Shown here: piece after piece, positions 10,867 through 23,681 of the stretch
Numbering within the stretch: the first letter of the stretch is position 1
Layout of the letters: each line of letters begins with the position of its first letter
Notes under the pieces: model-generated
The model's database searches: none
Seen by the model: the letters and a program-made list of their open reading frames with translations, nothing else
Told to the model about the DNA's origin: nothing
Made by a program: the position numbers and the translations under genes
From: Gamarada debralockiae
Taxonomy: Eukaryota; Ascomycota; Leotiomycetes; Helotiales; Hyphodiscaceae
Assembly (NCBI GenBank): GCA_002803225.1
Contig: NXFV01001674.1
Span: 37,578 to 101,577 of the forward strand
DNA length: 64,000 nt
Direction: 5' to 3'

Positions 10867-13201
10867 ATGGCCTACTGTGGGAAGCCGTCCATGGGATGCC
10901 GAAATTGCAGAGAAAGGAAAATTCGAGTGAGTGGGATACCCTGACCTTGAGTACGGGTACCTCGCATCCGCACTAAGACGACCAAAACGTCGAGTCTGCT
11001 TCGTATTAGGGTGTTGATAATCCCAGCCAGTAGTCAAGATTTGGTACTGAGAAGCCACAAGTGCGATACAGCAGTACCGACGTGTGGGCAATGCGCTAAA
11101 GCAAAAAAAAAAAGAGTGCTCCGGTTACCGCAACCAACTGGACCTGTCGTTTAGAAATGAGAGCAGTAGTGTAATCGAGAAAGCCAAGGCCAAATTTAGA
11201 AAGAGCCCTACCGCTACTGGAGCAAAAGAAAATCCTACGGTGCTTACTAAACGGAATACCTACCTGTAAAAGCTCAACTGAGATTAACGTGTCCGATCTC
11301 CTTACGAGATCTGTTTCATCCGATTCCTTGCCTTCAACGCTTCTCGTCAATTACGCCGATCTGGACGATTATTCCACACATTATTTCAACAACTCGGATG
11401 TTAATAATGAGGATGCATTATCCATATCACCGTCTGACTGGTCTACCTTCTCCATGTTCCCGACCATCGAGGAGCTTGGTACCAACCTCTTTCTGGACAA
11501 CTTCGTTGCACAAAATACTGGACCTTCTCGTAAGTTGGGACGCAGCAATATTCTCACACAATATGTCCACATTTCGATGAATTCGTCTTGCCAATCGTTC
11601 ATCCCAGATGATTTCTTGTCGTCATGTGGTTCTGACACCCAGATCTTCCAGGTGGCCACTTTAACTATCTGTACGACATGTGTCGCGAACAACAAGGCAT
11701 AGACTTCACACTCAGAGCCAGCGTCGTTGCAGCCGGCCTTGCCGCATTTGCGAACGCCTCCAAATCATTCGAGCTGATGAGACAAGCTCGAAGAGAATAC
11801 ATGGTCGCCCTTCGAAATATCAATGCAGCACTCAGGTCGCCAGCGGATGCCATCAAAGACAGCACTTTGGTTTCAATTATGGTCGTCAGCATTTTCGAAA
11901 CGAAAACCAGCTCCACCCGGATATCTCTCAAGGCGTGGACTGAGCATATCAATGGCGGTACGACACGTATGTATTTGGGAGTAATTCTTTTCCTTTCGAG
12001 ACTGTTACATGAGTTGCAACTCTTGAGTCATATCTCAGGAGCAGTTTACTCCAAAATTCACCCAATGAAGTAATATACTGACTCCCCAGTGTTCTGCAGT
12101 GCTCAAGCTACGACGACAGTCACAAATTCAGACAGTTACTGGCCTCCGTCTGTTTATACATGTCACTTCCCATCTCTTAGTCTCGTGCGTTCAGCGAGAA
12201 CTGCCAATGCCTCCACAGTTGAGGGAACTCAGGCTAAAAGCCTTTCAACTCGTCCCGCCGGACCCAGCATGGCAATTCCTGAAAGTGATCGACGAATTCA
12301 CCATCTTCTGCGCCGCAGTCCGATACGGCACACTCTCGGGCTCTGAGACAATAATATCAATAGCTCTCAGATACGACAGCGATCTGATGTAGATCTTCTC
12401 CAACATTTGTTTTACGAGACAGTCTACAAAGACGAAGACCCTGAGATTGTCTGGAATGATTACCATGATATTTATTACGATTACTAGATAACCCAGATAC
12501 AGAACAAAATACACTCAACGAAGATCATGCTCAATGAGACGATTCGCTCACGGCTCCTGGAGGGCTTTACGTCTGTCCCCTCTAGTTTTACGACGAGCGA
12601 GTATACGGCTCAGTTCCAGATTTCTACTGATGTCCTGGTCAAAATGCGTGATGGAATTCGTCGGAGTATTCCCCAGCACATTGGATATGTGACTCGAAAG
12701 CCCTTCACTTACCCATATCAAAACTACAGCCAAAGCCACTCTCCTTCGACAACACCACCGCCGCCCAACACTGGCTTCGAAGGGACATTATTTACAGATC
12801 TCCTCGAAGGAGCAGCCAGTTTCTCGACCCACGGCTCACCTCCCCCAGCCTAGCTTGGCACTTCTCCCAACTAAGATCGCACCTCTCCACCACGCACCAC
12901 CCCACCTCCAACTCACCTGATTACCTCCCATTCATCCGTCCAATTCCGTCAGTCATTAGCCCCGTCACCCGAAGTCTCAGCAATAGATGGCTACTTCCTC
13001 CTTTGGCCACTCTACGCTTCTGGCGCCACGAGAGTTTCCACCCCAGAGAACCACGCTTTCGTCATTAAACGACTTCGTTATGTGGGAGACACGATGGGGA
13101 TTACGCAGGGGAATGCACTAGCGAATTTCTTGAGCATGGGCGCTGTTGCTGAGATGCATGAACAGGGCGGGAAAAAAGGATGGACGCTATCGCCGGTCTG
13201 A
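10867..13201 (+). pseudogene. Decayed Zn2Cys6 transcription factor
   Basis: The opening MAYCGKPSMGCRNCRERKIR is the first half of a fungal binuclear zinc cluster. After an intron at 10927-11061 the second half continues (CDTAVPTCGQC, then ECSGYRNQLDLSFRNES). The regulatory body is readable in pieces: GHFNYLYDMCREQQG after a GTAAGT intron, RASVVAAGLAAFANASKSFE, then after an intron at 11967-12099 LLKLRRQSQIQTVTGLRLF, later YETVYKDEDPEIVW, SSFTTSEYTAQFQIST, and a C-terminus SPEVSAIDGYFLLWPLYASG to the TGA at 13201. Lesions: an A11 run at 11103-11113 shifts the frame inside the zinc cluster, another shift lies near 11240-11290, a TAG at 12390-12392 is followed by a further shift, and a second TAG at 12485-12487 replaces an expected Trp. 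No functional product is expected. Confidence 0.82.
11103..11113 (+). repeat. A11 homopolymer causing a frameshift
   Basis: Eleven A residues follow GCTAAAGC. The upstream frame (CGQCAKAK) and the downstream frame (KKECSGYRN) differ by one base; a run of ten would join them. It could be slippage in the genome or a base-calling error. Confidence 0.7.
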
Positions 13202-13955
13202 AGAGACAAGGGGGGTTGGAACTGTTTAGATCTACACTGGGGAAGGGAGAGATCGAGAATGGTGGGAAAGAAGGAAAACAGGATTAAGTGATGGACGAGA
13301 AGGAGGATATGGGTGGGATTAGGTTAGGTAGGAGGTTAGATAGTTTATCAGGCATCAGTGCGGGTCAGCGGGGGTGTTATTTGTGGGGGAACAAAGTCTT
13401 AGAGAACTTGTTGCCTTAGAGGACTCGAAGGGAGTGTAGTCGATACTGGCCAATGAAGCTGCCTGCCAAGAGCGGACCTCGTCCTGACAACGATGCTACC
13501 AGTAATTGTTTTCGTAGCCAGCCACCCACCACTAGCCGCCCACGGTGATTTCGGGTATTTGTGACCGGTGAAGGTCGGCAGAAAATTGGCAACTTTCTAA
13601 CGCTTCGGAGAGAAAGGCTATTCAACGATTTCACACACAACGTCTACAAGTCTTACTATCCAACAAGGCATCAAGACCCGAAAACATACGCTCATAACCA
13701 TGTGATTCTATTAAGACATCGGGCTCTGATTATTCGAGGCAAGGCGAGCTGTGCGGGCGTGTTGGCCCCATGGCTGAGACCTTGACTCTGTAAACGTTTG
13801 TGGCTTTGTGGCTGGACGGCGTTATCAGCTCAGCCTGATCGCAATGAAGAGCATGTTTGCCCCATAGTCGCTCTTTCTACCCTTCCTCATGAATATTTGA
13901 CGCTTTGCTGTAATCTCGACATGCCAACAAGTGCGTTGAGCAAGCGTTCACAGCC
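13202..13955. other. Intergenic region
   Basis: About 750 bases between the decayed regulator and the next gene. It should include the promoter of the gene starting at 13956. The short open frames have no recognisable content. Confidence 0.4.
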
Positions 13956-16640
13956 ATGTCGAATTCAGTAATTGTTGAAGTATGGACACTCCTTCAGTCG
14001 CGGCGGGACACGACCAACATCCTACAGGAGATATTGGGCCATTACACACTCTCTGTTGTAGGAAAGCCTGCAGAGGCTGCTCTTGCGCTTTCCTTCCGCC
14101 TATTTGTCTGGATGAAAGTAATGTTTGACATGCAGCGCACATACTTGCAGAACGTCGACCATCCTTCGTCCGAATCCAAGTCCAAACTCATCGATCCGAA
14201 TACCCTCTTCGCGACAATATGTCAAATCATAGACATTCAATCTCGAGTCTACGGCCGCCAGGTGGGAGTCACGGATGAATACTTGTCTCAGCGATGCTTC
14301 ATTGCGGGTGTTGTGCTGTCGGGTCTTCGCGCGTTGCTGCTGCGAGAGGGCAGTTTTCCACCGAACGAGGTTGAAGACATGCGCGTCCACATATCAGACT
14401 GGCGCAAAAAGGCGGGGAGGCAATCTTTAGAGAGGGCTATTTTAGATAAATGTCACTATGCGCTGGATAGTATACTTTCCTCTGGGGAAACAGTGGGGTC
14501 ATCGGATGTGATGATACATAAGCCAGCGTGCGATGTTTTGGAGCTCCCTGATAGTGAAGAAATGGTAAGAAATATCACATAAGAAGCATTCTTAATAAAT
14601 TGACCAACTTTTGTAGTTCCATCCGAAATTAACAACGGACGAATGTTTCGAGGGCGAGTTGCGAGAACTTCGAGATAACAACAGTGAGCGCTCGTTTTGG
14701 GTTTTGTTTGATATTATTTGGGCTGCCGAGGCAGCTCTCATTCAGAAAGCGGCGGTGGTTAATAAATATGCGGCACGTTTGGATCCACGGAGATTTGAAG
14801 AAGCGTGTTTGAAGGCTGTTCTACTGGAGTGGTGCGGTGGATTTCATTATTTCCACGCAGAGGAGCTGGACAGGGCTCAGGACAGGGCTCTACAGACATA
14901 CCTGGGTCATTTCAGAAACTTCTTGGAAGGCCGGAATACGAAGCTCCTAGCCTCTCAAGTGGAAATAAGTGGACTCTCATCTCGTCTTGGTGAGAGCATC
15001 GACTCTTGGTTCTTCCGAGCATCTGGTATCGATCACGAGGAGCTGAAGGGAAAGTCACGAACTGCATACGTACTGCACTGCCCGAAATTGCATGTTGTGC
15101 CTGTGCACGAATTGGAAGGCTTCATGCCGAGATCAATGACAGACGAGAACCTGCTGGACGTTAACTTCAGATGCACTAAATGTGACGACTCACGGAATCT
15201 CGTTCGACGAGCAAGAAGAATCGAGCCCCTTGATGATTTATCAGAAGTAGTCAAGAAAATTATCGACAGATCATCGGAATCACAGTATTCGGCGTTTGGA
15301 GATCCATTACCTGAAGACATCTGTCGTACTGCCACTGAACCTTCCGTCGAGACCCGGCGATTATCTTCATTGAGTTTAATGCCACATCCCTCATCAGCAG
15401 ACTCCCAGAGCACTCACGATACCATCCCAAGCAACTCGGGCTCCAATGGGAAGAGATTTAGTATGACTAGAGTCCTCAGTCTTGGCCACAAAAGCTCCAA
15501 CGTCGAGAATGCCTCGGAACCATTACCGAAATCGCATCGCTTCTCGGCTGATGGAGGCACCCTCCTTCTATGGACGGAGGGCAGGAACTACATCTTTGCT
15601 TCTGTTGTTGCGGAGGTGGGTAACAGCACAACCGATTCGACATTGACGGGGCGCAAATACGCAGTTGATGCCGTGCAACAAGTAGCGGGAGGCGGGGATC
15701 TAATTGCCGCAGTGTCTGGGGTACGGTTCATTCGAAATATGTTGCCGTTGAGTGAGTCTCTGCTAATCATTATTTTAGAACCGCATGCTGCTAGTATTTT
15801 CGCAGTCCCAAGGCGATGTGGCGATATTCGATACGGCAATCGGCGGGGACCGAGATGATGCAATCAGATGCATCGCAGTCTGCCCTAGGGGCAGATTTGT
15901 CGCTGTGGGACAGGATAAGAGAGTAATTATATGGGATCTTACGGACCTTGACGCAATCTCTTGCAATACTTTCCATTTGCGAGGGCTGTTAGGTAAAACC
16001 ATTGACAGTCAAATGGCCTCTTTTGGGCAACATGGGAGTCAACTCATCATTGCAATCCTGGACAGCAAAGGCACAGTTGAATTGAGTGTCTGCGATCATA
16101 CAGGTCAGAAAATTTGGTCCCGCCGCGAGAGATTGACCCGCTCTATGGTAAGCTTTCTTTTATATTCTGGCATCTATACTTACTTCCATTGCTAACACAT
16201 ATTGTCTTTTGCAGGCCGCGGATAATCAGCTAGGTCTCTCTTCGGTATTTTATGACAGCAACACGAATTACGCAGTAGTGACAGCTTTCATCAACAAGGA
16301 ATATTGCGTTGTTCAGTCAAATTCAGCGGGGTTGGAATTGAAGGGATGGCGTCGGGACTCCAAATTTCAGGGTGCAGCACAAAGCCCGTCCGGCTCAATC
16401 TTCACACTGGTAGACGGCAATGGCCAGCTGTATATTCTCGACATCCAGACACGCCACATCACTGAGGGTGTCAAGCTGCCTCATAGGTGTGCGGCAGCGA
16501 GAGATGAGATGATGGCACTTTCGATACAAGACGATACTACCGTTCGCGCATGTTGGAACGAGGGTGGAAAGATAGTTCTTGCCACAGTCTTTAAAGGACA
16601 GAGGAAAGTAGACATTCTTAGAATTCGCTCTCTGCAATAA
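13956..16640 (+). CDS. Protein of unknown function with a possible degenerate WD40-like C-terminus, four exons
   Basis: Predicted exons 13956-14564, 14617-15720, 15779-16147 and 16215-16640 close in frame to 835 residues. I do not recognise the family. Residues 1-200 are helical and mostly soluble. The middle (~200-420) is helical and contains FRCTKCDDSRN, half of a possible zinc site. Residues ~420-520 are Ser/Pro-rich and disordered. The last ~330 residues show beta-propeller-like strands (GGTLLLWTEGRNYIFASV, CIAVCPRGRFVAVGQDKRVIIWDL, QSPSGSIFTLVDGNGQLYIL), suggesting degenerate WD repeats. The intron at 15721-15778 uses a weaker donor (GTACGG) but is the only frame-closing choice of normal length. 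A signalling or scaffold role is plausible but unproven. Confidence 0.75.
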
Positions 16641-16850
16641 TAAGTTTTGAGTTAGAAATACTCAGGCAGTTTATCATCACATGACGTTCAAGTACCAGAT
16701 GGTCTCATATCAACTCACAGATATATAATAATAATGGATCCTAGAGTGTCAATCACTGTTGATGTTCTTGTCATCGGCAAATACTTGTACTATTCTACAC
16801 AGAAGAATAATATTCATTATGTGGACATTCGCAAAACTTGATGCACCTCT

Positions 16851-18995
16851 TTACTTGAGCCAAGTCCAAATCCATCCTGCTAGCGCCTGAGAATTGTCTT
16901 TGAACGACGCAGTCCTCCCCCTGTCCCACTCCAACCTTCCTACCCTATTTTCACGTTCTACAACAACTGGCGGTGGACGCTGTAGCTCTTGATTGCGATT
17001 CCTTCTCCATTTGAGAGGGTTCCAGGTGTTATCAATCATCACGTGGTATGCCATAACGATGACGGCGAAGACAACAAACTAGAACTTGTGTCAGAATTTG
17101 TTTCTTATTCAAACGGGTAGGATTGAACGGTCATGCTTACACTGATATAAGACGCAATGAAGTCGGGTAAGCTGAAGGGTCTGACACATGCTCGCCATCC
17201 GTTGAAAACTGCGAGCAAACTACAACCTACGAGTCCATAGATCGCCTTTGCGCGCTGACCCCTGGATTTATAAGGATATCGACTTCTTCGGCGATCGTAT
17301 GGCGTTCTAGTATACTGGGTGTCATTGATTCTGTCGTCTCTTCCTCTTGCTGCGTTATCGATACTAAACTTGTAAGTAAAGTGCTTTTTCATGATGAGCT
17401 CGTACTTACCACTTATAGAATTCGAGATATGAAGCACAAACGATAGCGTAAACAATCAACATGGATACTACGGAGTTGGTAGCCATTCGACCCAATTCCT
17501 TGGACGTTTTAGCTGGCCGATCATGACGAGAGCAGGAATGTTTAACTCACTATTGCCGGAAATGGCTTTGTTGCCAGGAAGGCCAAGAATCCAAAGAGCC
17601 AGCTTACGAAAACTGCACCATGTGGCACACCCCAAGTGGTTCGCTCCAGCTTAGCCTTGACCAGCTGGACAATGTAGAATTGGGGCCACACCTCGGGGAT
17701 TGACGCAAGTGCATGCAAAATTCGAGAGGAGAGATAGAGCGAGTTGATTCCTGATGTTGTGGCTGAAAAGATGAAGACTCCGTTCAAAAGGTTTGGCCAC
17801 CCGCGAATATGATTTCTGACGAGGGCAATTATGAAGATGCTGTTCTCTCCAGACCTAATTTCATTGATGGTGTAGTCGCGGAGGTTGGGATCTGTGTACG
17901 GCACATTCAAGCCAACGACGAAAACAGACAGGGAATATAACAGGATGATCCTCAGCGATATCTTCCGCGTTCCCATCTTAATTGTCTCAGTGGTCTTGAG
18001 ATCCAAATTCTCGGCCGCGGTGATTGAGACCGTCTCAAACCCGATCAATGAGAATACAACTGTTGTCATGGCGGTCCACAAAGCCAAAAAGCGACCGGCA
18101 CTGCCACCAAGGACCTCATCTTGGCCATCAGCCCCAACGCGGAGCGTGATATTCTGCGCGCTGAATGAATAAGGCTGGTCATACGTCCAGAATCGACCAT
18201 TGGGATGAGGAACACGCTGCATGGCGTTGATGACGACGTTGAACAGGATCAATCCCACGATGAATATCATCTTAATGCACCCGAAGATGTACTCCAGTCT
18301 CCCGTACCAGAGAACTGGGAGGCAATTGATTGCCAGAATGAGTATCAAGAACAAGAAAACCCAAACGGCAGGACTAGTGCTCTGTCCGACTCCCCAGCCA
18401 AGGCTATTGTCAGGATAACCGACATCCTCCAGGTAGCCTGCACTAAAGCGGAAGTTCCAAAGTTGTGCTACTGCCAGGATTTCAGAAGCAATGATCACTA
18501 CCCAAGAAAACCTTCGGAGAGTAAGTATTTCTCCACACAATATTCAAGAATCCTGCTTACCAAGTCATCCAACCTGCGGCGTAGCCTATTCCTTCGTCCA
18601 AAAAGCGACGCGGAAACACGAAAAGAGCTCCCTGGACCGGAAACAAGGCAGTCATTTCTCCCAAGGAACCCATCGTCGACCACATCAGTGATCCCGATAT
18701 GAGGTATGCGATTACTGCCAGACCAGGTGCTGCCAGCGACACGACTCGACCTGACTGAAGAAACAGTCCAACCCCGACGCAGGCCGAGAAGGCTATCATG
18801 TTGACATGGCGCTCTCGAAGAACGGGCCTGTTACCTATTGTCAGCATCCATATTTTTCCGGGCGACATTATCTTTCGGTAACCTAAGTTCTGTCTCTGGT
18901 AATTCTGACGCTATGGATCTCCTGTCCTCGGACGGTGTATCAGAGGAGGGAGGCAGGTTAGCGTCTATAACGCCTAGTTTTACTGGCTCTGTCAT
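16851..18995 (-). CDS. Amino-acid permease (fungal YAT/APC family), six exons
   Basis: Predicted exons 18995-18883, 18827-18561, 18511-17551, 17498-17410, 17363-17141 and 17078-16851 close in frame to 626 residues. The family signature after a charged cytosolic N-terminus is intact: RPVLRERHVNMIAFSACVGV, then GLFLQSGRVV, with about twelve hydrophobic helices. The TM6-7 region contains VVFSLIGFETVSITAAENLD, equivalent to the FxGxExxxxxAxE motif of yeast permeases such as Gap1, so import of amino acids by proton symport at the plasma membrane is expected. Substrate cannot be read from sequence. The exon 1/2 intron uses an unusual GTTACC donor but has a clear CTGAC branch point and avoids an in-frame stop. 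The tail is basic and polar. Confidence 0.86.
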
Positions 18996-19776
18996 TCTCT
19001 TGGAGTTCTGGAATGAAATTCTATTGAAAAGAGGCGCTTTGCAACTGGAATTAAGGTAGATAAAGCATTCGAAACTTCGTCTTGATACCAAAGAGAGAAG
19101 GCTACAACGGAGAGAATAGCAGAACGCTTCATATATTCAAAGTACAGCCTTGCCAGCTCCGCAGGGCATCCACCTTGCATTCAGTATCTCGGTGAGCTGG
19201 AAATGAAAATGCAGGGGCGTCGACAGTTAGTAGAAAAAGAGAATTTGTGTAGCGCAAGAAGACTCAAGTCAAGGCTGTAGGGTTTTTGACAGCCTCAGCT
19301 CGACTTGAGGCTGAATGTAAAGAACATGATAGGTGGAGTTGTGAGACACACAACAGCCCTTTCAGAACAGACTACCGAACAAGTTTGCGGGCGTCAAGTC
19401 TGCCTGGCATCGGGCGTCAAGAATGTGAATTCTGCCTCGAACACCAATATTGGCTTACAGATGTTCTGTTCAACTGCAGCAAAGGTCCCTTGTCCAGCTG
19501 CTCCGTATTATTTTGAGGTTCGGCTCGTCCCACAATCATCGTCGCATCTTCATCTGCCAATGACCCTCTCGCAATCTCAGACGGGGCTGAAAAGATGCAC
19601 TTTGAGAACATGTGATGGTCCCCCGGGCTCGCCTGTGGCTGGTGTCTTTTCTTATCATGTTGACCTCTCTCTTCACTGCATTATGGATCGACGTTTTCAA
19701 ATGCTTATCACTTCAGGGCTACTATACGAAAGTTAATTTGAGGACTTCCTTTTTTGGCGAATGATTTGATTCCCAA
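18996..19776. other. Divergent intergenic region
   Basis: It lies between the start of the leftward permease and the start of the rightward patatin-fusion gene and should contain both promoters. Open frames at 19286-19736 look random. Confidence 0.4.
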
Positions 19777-22700
19777 ATGGTATGCACAGAAAATATTCCT
19801 CGTCAGATATCCATTAAATTTAGACTAACATACGTTCAAATGCTAGGAATTGCCAGTTGAGTGGCAATGCTGGTGTTGTGAGAACCAAGTCGAGCTCCAC
19901 GACTTACGGCAATGTTCGACCTGTGGTCCAAGAGGAAGCAATGATCGTCAACTCTATTGCATCAGCCTCTGTTCCACCTGCCGTCTTAAGAACTGTTCGG
20001 AGCCTGGCCATTTGACTTGTTGGGAGGAGCACTTACCCCAGAAAGAAAAGATGAAGAAGTCTCACACTCCAATTGATCCGCTGCCCTCGTTATTTGTGGA
20101 TGCGATAACTTATTCCGAGTCTGATCCCGCTCGTCAGCAAAGGTTGCATGAGCAAGATCGTGTCGCTCAATGGTTCACGATAAAAGTCGACAATTCGACA
20201 ACCAGTCCTCCACGACTCTGTGTGACGGATCGATTTCGCCAGCTATGTGATCCAGGAGTATCGGGTTCAAAGTGGAGCAAGAGACAGTACCCTGGGTTTG
20301 TGTCATTTATCGGTAACACAGGGATTGGAAAGTCCACTCTCCTACGAGCAATGATATTGATGGGACAAGTCGATCCATCTGGCGTAGCTTACGAGCTGGA
20401 TGAGACGGAGGGAAAATGGAAGACAAAGACCAACGGCCTTCGAACTCTCTTGGCTCAGAAAGTTCAGAGTCCGGTGTCAAGATCCGCTTGCCTTGAGCAC
20501 ATGACCGATCCGACGAGCTTTGGGGTCCATCTTTACAGAGACGTAGCAACTTCGACAGCAAGCGAAGATCAAATGGATGAACCCAAGAACTTTGAAGACA
20601 CACCAATCCTATTCGCAGATTGCGAGGGTTTTCGAGCAGGCCATGCGACTACCATCACAGAGCGCTTTGATCGAAGTTCTAAAGTATCTCCGTTACCAAA
20701 CTTGCTTTCCGAGTCTCCAATCACTGCTGCAAGCTATGGAAAACATGGGAAAGAAGGAGTAGACCTGTTCTACGCACGGTTTCTGTATACCATCAGTGAC
20801 GTTGTGGTATTTGTGGTGAACAGCGATACTCAGCTCAATCCTGCCATGCAAAGGTTAGTGGAGTGGGCTGCATCAGCTGTTCACAGGTCTGTCAATCATT
20901 TGGCTCATAAAACCCTTATTGTTGTCCGAAATATGGGTGTCCTTCACAATACCGAGCTCTACGACGCAAATACTCTAAGATCTAAACTCTTTCTCACCCT
21001 CAGGCCACTGTGGGAGGGATCTCCTATCCTTGAGAACTTTCGGAAAACCTTTAACGACAAACAATATGCCAATAGCCACATGATTCACGACAATGCTGAT
21101 TTGATGGACAAATTTTTCTCTGATATCCGGTTCTGCTACATACCCGATGCTTCAAAAGCAACCGTCCTATCAGATCAGATCTTCAAACAGTATCAAGCAC
21201 TCAGGTACCAAATTGTCGAGGCGTCTCAGGAGAGTCAGAAACGCAGAGCAAAGGCTTGGATGCAATACAATGTGCCTACCTTGTCCCACATTCTCAATCG
21301 GGCTTTCGAGCATTTCAGAACCTCAGACCAGCCATTTGATTTTTACAAAGCCGCACGAAACGACAACCCAAATCCTGCAGCGGTATCGGACCACATCGCG
21401 AACTTCATCAGGCATCTATATCTAGCTCCGAGCTTCCCTCCTCGAATCATCCCCCAGGTAATTTCTATTTGCCTTGTGAGCTGGGCACTTCGGACTTTTA
21501 GTTCCGGTAAGTTCCTTTGCTTGCTGGTAGAAAACTCTACGCTGATATATAAATAGTTCAAGAGCCTCATGAAATGTTCAGTCGAAAGCTAGAGAATTGG
21601 TGCAGGGAAGGTATTGAAAAGTTTTCGGAAAGAGACCAAAAATGCGGGCAGATATTGAAGAGGGGAGGAGTATGCGTGAATCGACGAGCATCACATGTAG
21701 AACACTGCGACGAGAAAGGGAACAGGTCGCCTGGGTCCTTCGACGAAGCATTGAAACTCCCCTCAAACACCTTGAACGAAATCAACAGTCTCTTTGTAAA
21801 GCAGTATGCGATGCTTTGCACAAGCACAGGACGGACGCACATGTTGCCCAGTGCTGAAGAATCACGTCACTTCAGGGAGAAAACTCTTCAGCAGTTCAAG
21901 ACAGACTGGAGAATTATACAAAGCAACAAAACTTGCTTGGCATGTCTGCAAGCTGTGCCAGACCACGTACTTGAGTGTGGTCATAGCTTCTGTCCTCGTT
22001 GCGTACAGGAATTTGGGAGACCATGCAACTACTTTGAAAGTAGCTGGGTGATGGATCACTGTGTTCTTTGTCAGATTGCTTGGCAAGATAGTAGACATCT
22101 GTTCCATTTCCTTCCAAAATGTGGGGGAGTGAGAGCACTGGCATTGGATGGTGGAGGGATCCGAGGGATTGTGGAGCTTGCGCTGCTTGAAAAACTCGAC
22201 GGGACGATGGGACTTGAGATCCCTCTGCGAGATCATTTCGATATGATAGTTGGAACCAGCACAGGTAAGTCATCCTACTGTCTTTCTACCTTCCCCATGC
22301 AACCCAGAACTTCTGAATCTTAATCTCTGCCACCAGCTGACCGTTCTCAAAATTGATAGGGGGTATTATTGCGCTTGGTCTTGCCACGAAAGACTTTTCC
22401 ATCCGTCGCTTGAAAGCAGAATTCATGGCACTCGCTACAAAAACATTCGAAAAACGAAGGGAGGGCACACTCGTGACGATGCTAGACCCTTTCAAACTCA
22501 CTTCCACCTTCTTTCTCGTGTTGCGTATTTGGGACAGCGTATACCGCACGTCGCCGCTGAGAGACGGCTTGAAAAGACTTTTTGGGCCCGACCAGAATCT
22601 GTTTTCGGCAGCCAGAAGGCCAGTCAGAGTGGCTGTTACCTCTGTGAAGGATAATGGAGCGGACAAATGCCTCATCGCCAACTACAACAGACCCAAATTC

Positions 22701-23681
22701 GGCACTGATCATGATTTCGAACGCGAGGATGACAGCAAGAAGGACATGAAGATTTGGGAAGCTGCTCTCTCAACCGCTGCTGCGCCTTTTTATTTTCGGA
22801 AATTCTGGAAGCCAGAAACGAAGAAGAATTATACCGACGGCGCCCTTCATGCCAACTTCCCCGTCCCCTACGCCTTGGAAGAGATAACTCGAATTTGGAA
22901 TGGATCAGATGAAGAAAAGGTTCCTCTGGATATACTTCTTAGTGTGGGCACAGGAATACAGACAAAGGAAATCGCAATTCCGATGCCTCTCAAGATCGGC
23001 GGCTTCCAGGAAGTCTGTACCAGCTTCCACAACAGTCTCAACAGCCAAAAAAGTTGGGTAGAGTTTGAACGAGTCCGATTAAATGAAAGCGATATCCAAG
23101 GGCGGGTACACAGACTCAACGCTCCGATCGAGGGAAGCTATGTGGCTTTAGATCATTACAAGCGCATGAAGGACATTGATGCTTCAATCACTACTCTGCT
23201 TAAAGATCCCATCTTCACTTCACACCTGCGTAAGATTGCAGACATATTGATTGCAAATCTGTTTTTCTTTGAGCCGGATGTCAATGTTCGAGAGGTCATC
23301 TCACGGAGCCAACCAGAGCAACTCTCAGGGACTATTCGATGCCGCTTGGCGAGAGATAGCTATAATCTGAAAAATCTCATTGATATCATCGATAGCTTCT
23401 GGTACAAGGAATCTAGAAACGTCGACAAATTCCTAGACGAGAAGAGTCAGTGGACGGCAGTGCCACTGAGCGTGAAAGAACGCAATGGGGTCAAGACGCA
23501 AGGCCGTTGGCTCCGGGTAGAGTGTAAAATTACCCCAATGGAGCCTCGCGAATCAATGCAAATCCTCGCCATCACTCTTAGACGAACATCATCTGAATTC
23601 AGGTCAGGTTTTCCGGCTAGTCCAATCCCAATCAGCGGCTTTCCGATCAGTTTCCATTGTCTGAAGAAGAAGTCTAAGTAG
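19777..23681 (+). CDS. Zinc-rich / P-loop GTPase-like / RING / patatin phospholipase fusion
   Basis: Predicted exons 19777-19779 (ATG alone), 19847-21506, 21557-22264 and 22360-23681 close in frame to 1230 residues. Domains in order: a Cys/His-rich N-terminus (~5-65; WQCWCCENQ, CSTCGP, CSTCRLKNC); a P-loop domain with Walker A GNTGIGKST at ~157 and a DxxG-like ILFADCEGFRAG, as in GBP/dynamin-like GTPases; a RING-type finger (~680-725; CLACLQAVPDHVLECGHSFC, then CVLC); and a patatin domain with oxyanion loop LDGGGIRG at ~751, nucleophile elbow GTSTG at ~791 and catalytic Asp in TDGALHANF at ~948. All catalytic patatin residues are present. Patatins hydrolyse membrane lipids and in fungi occur as effector domains of NLR-like proteins. 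A GTPase-gated phospholipase for cell death or defence is inference. Confidence 0.82.

Noticed and set aside
18557..18868. Permease starting at the internal ATG at 18868
   Set aside because: It would lack the charged N-terminus; a splice with a good branch point links the upstream exon.
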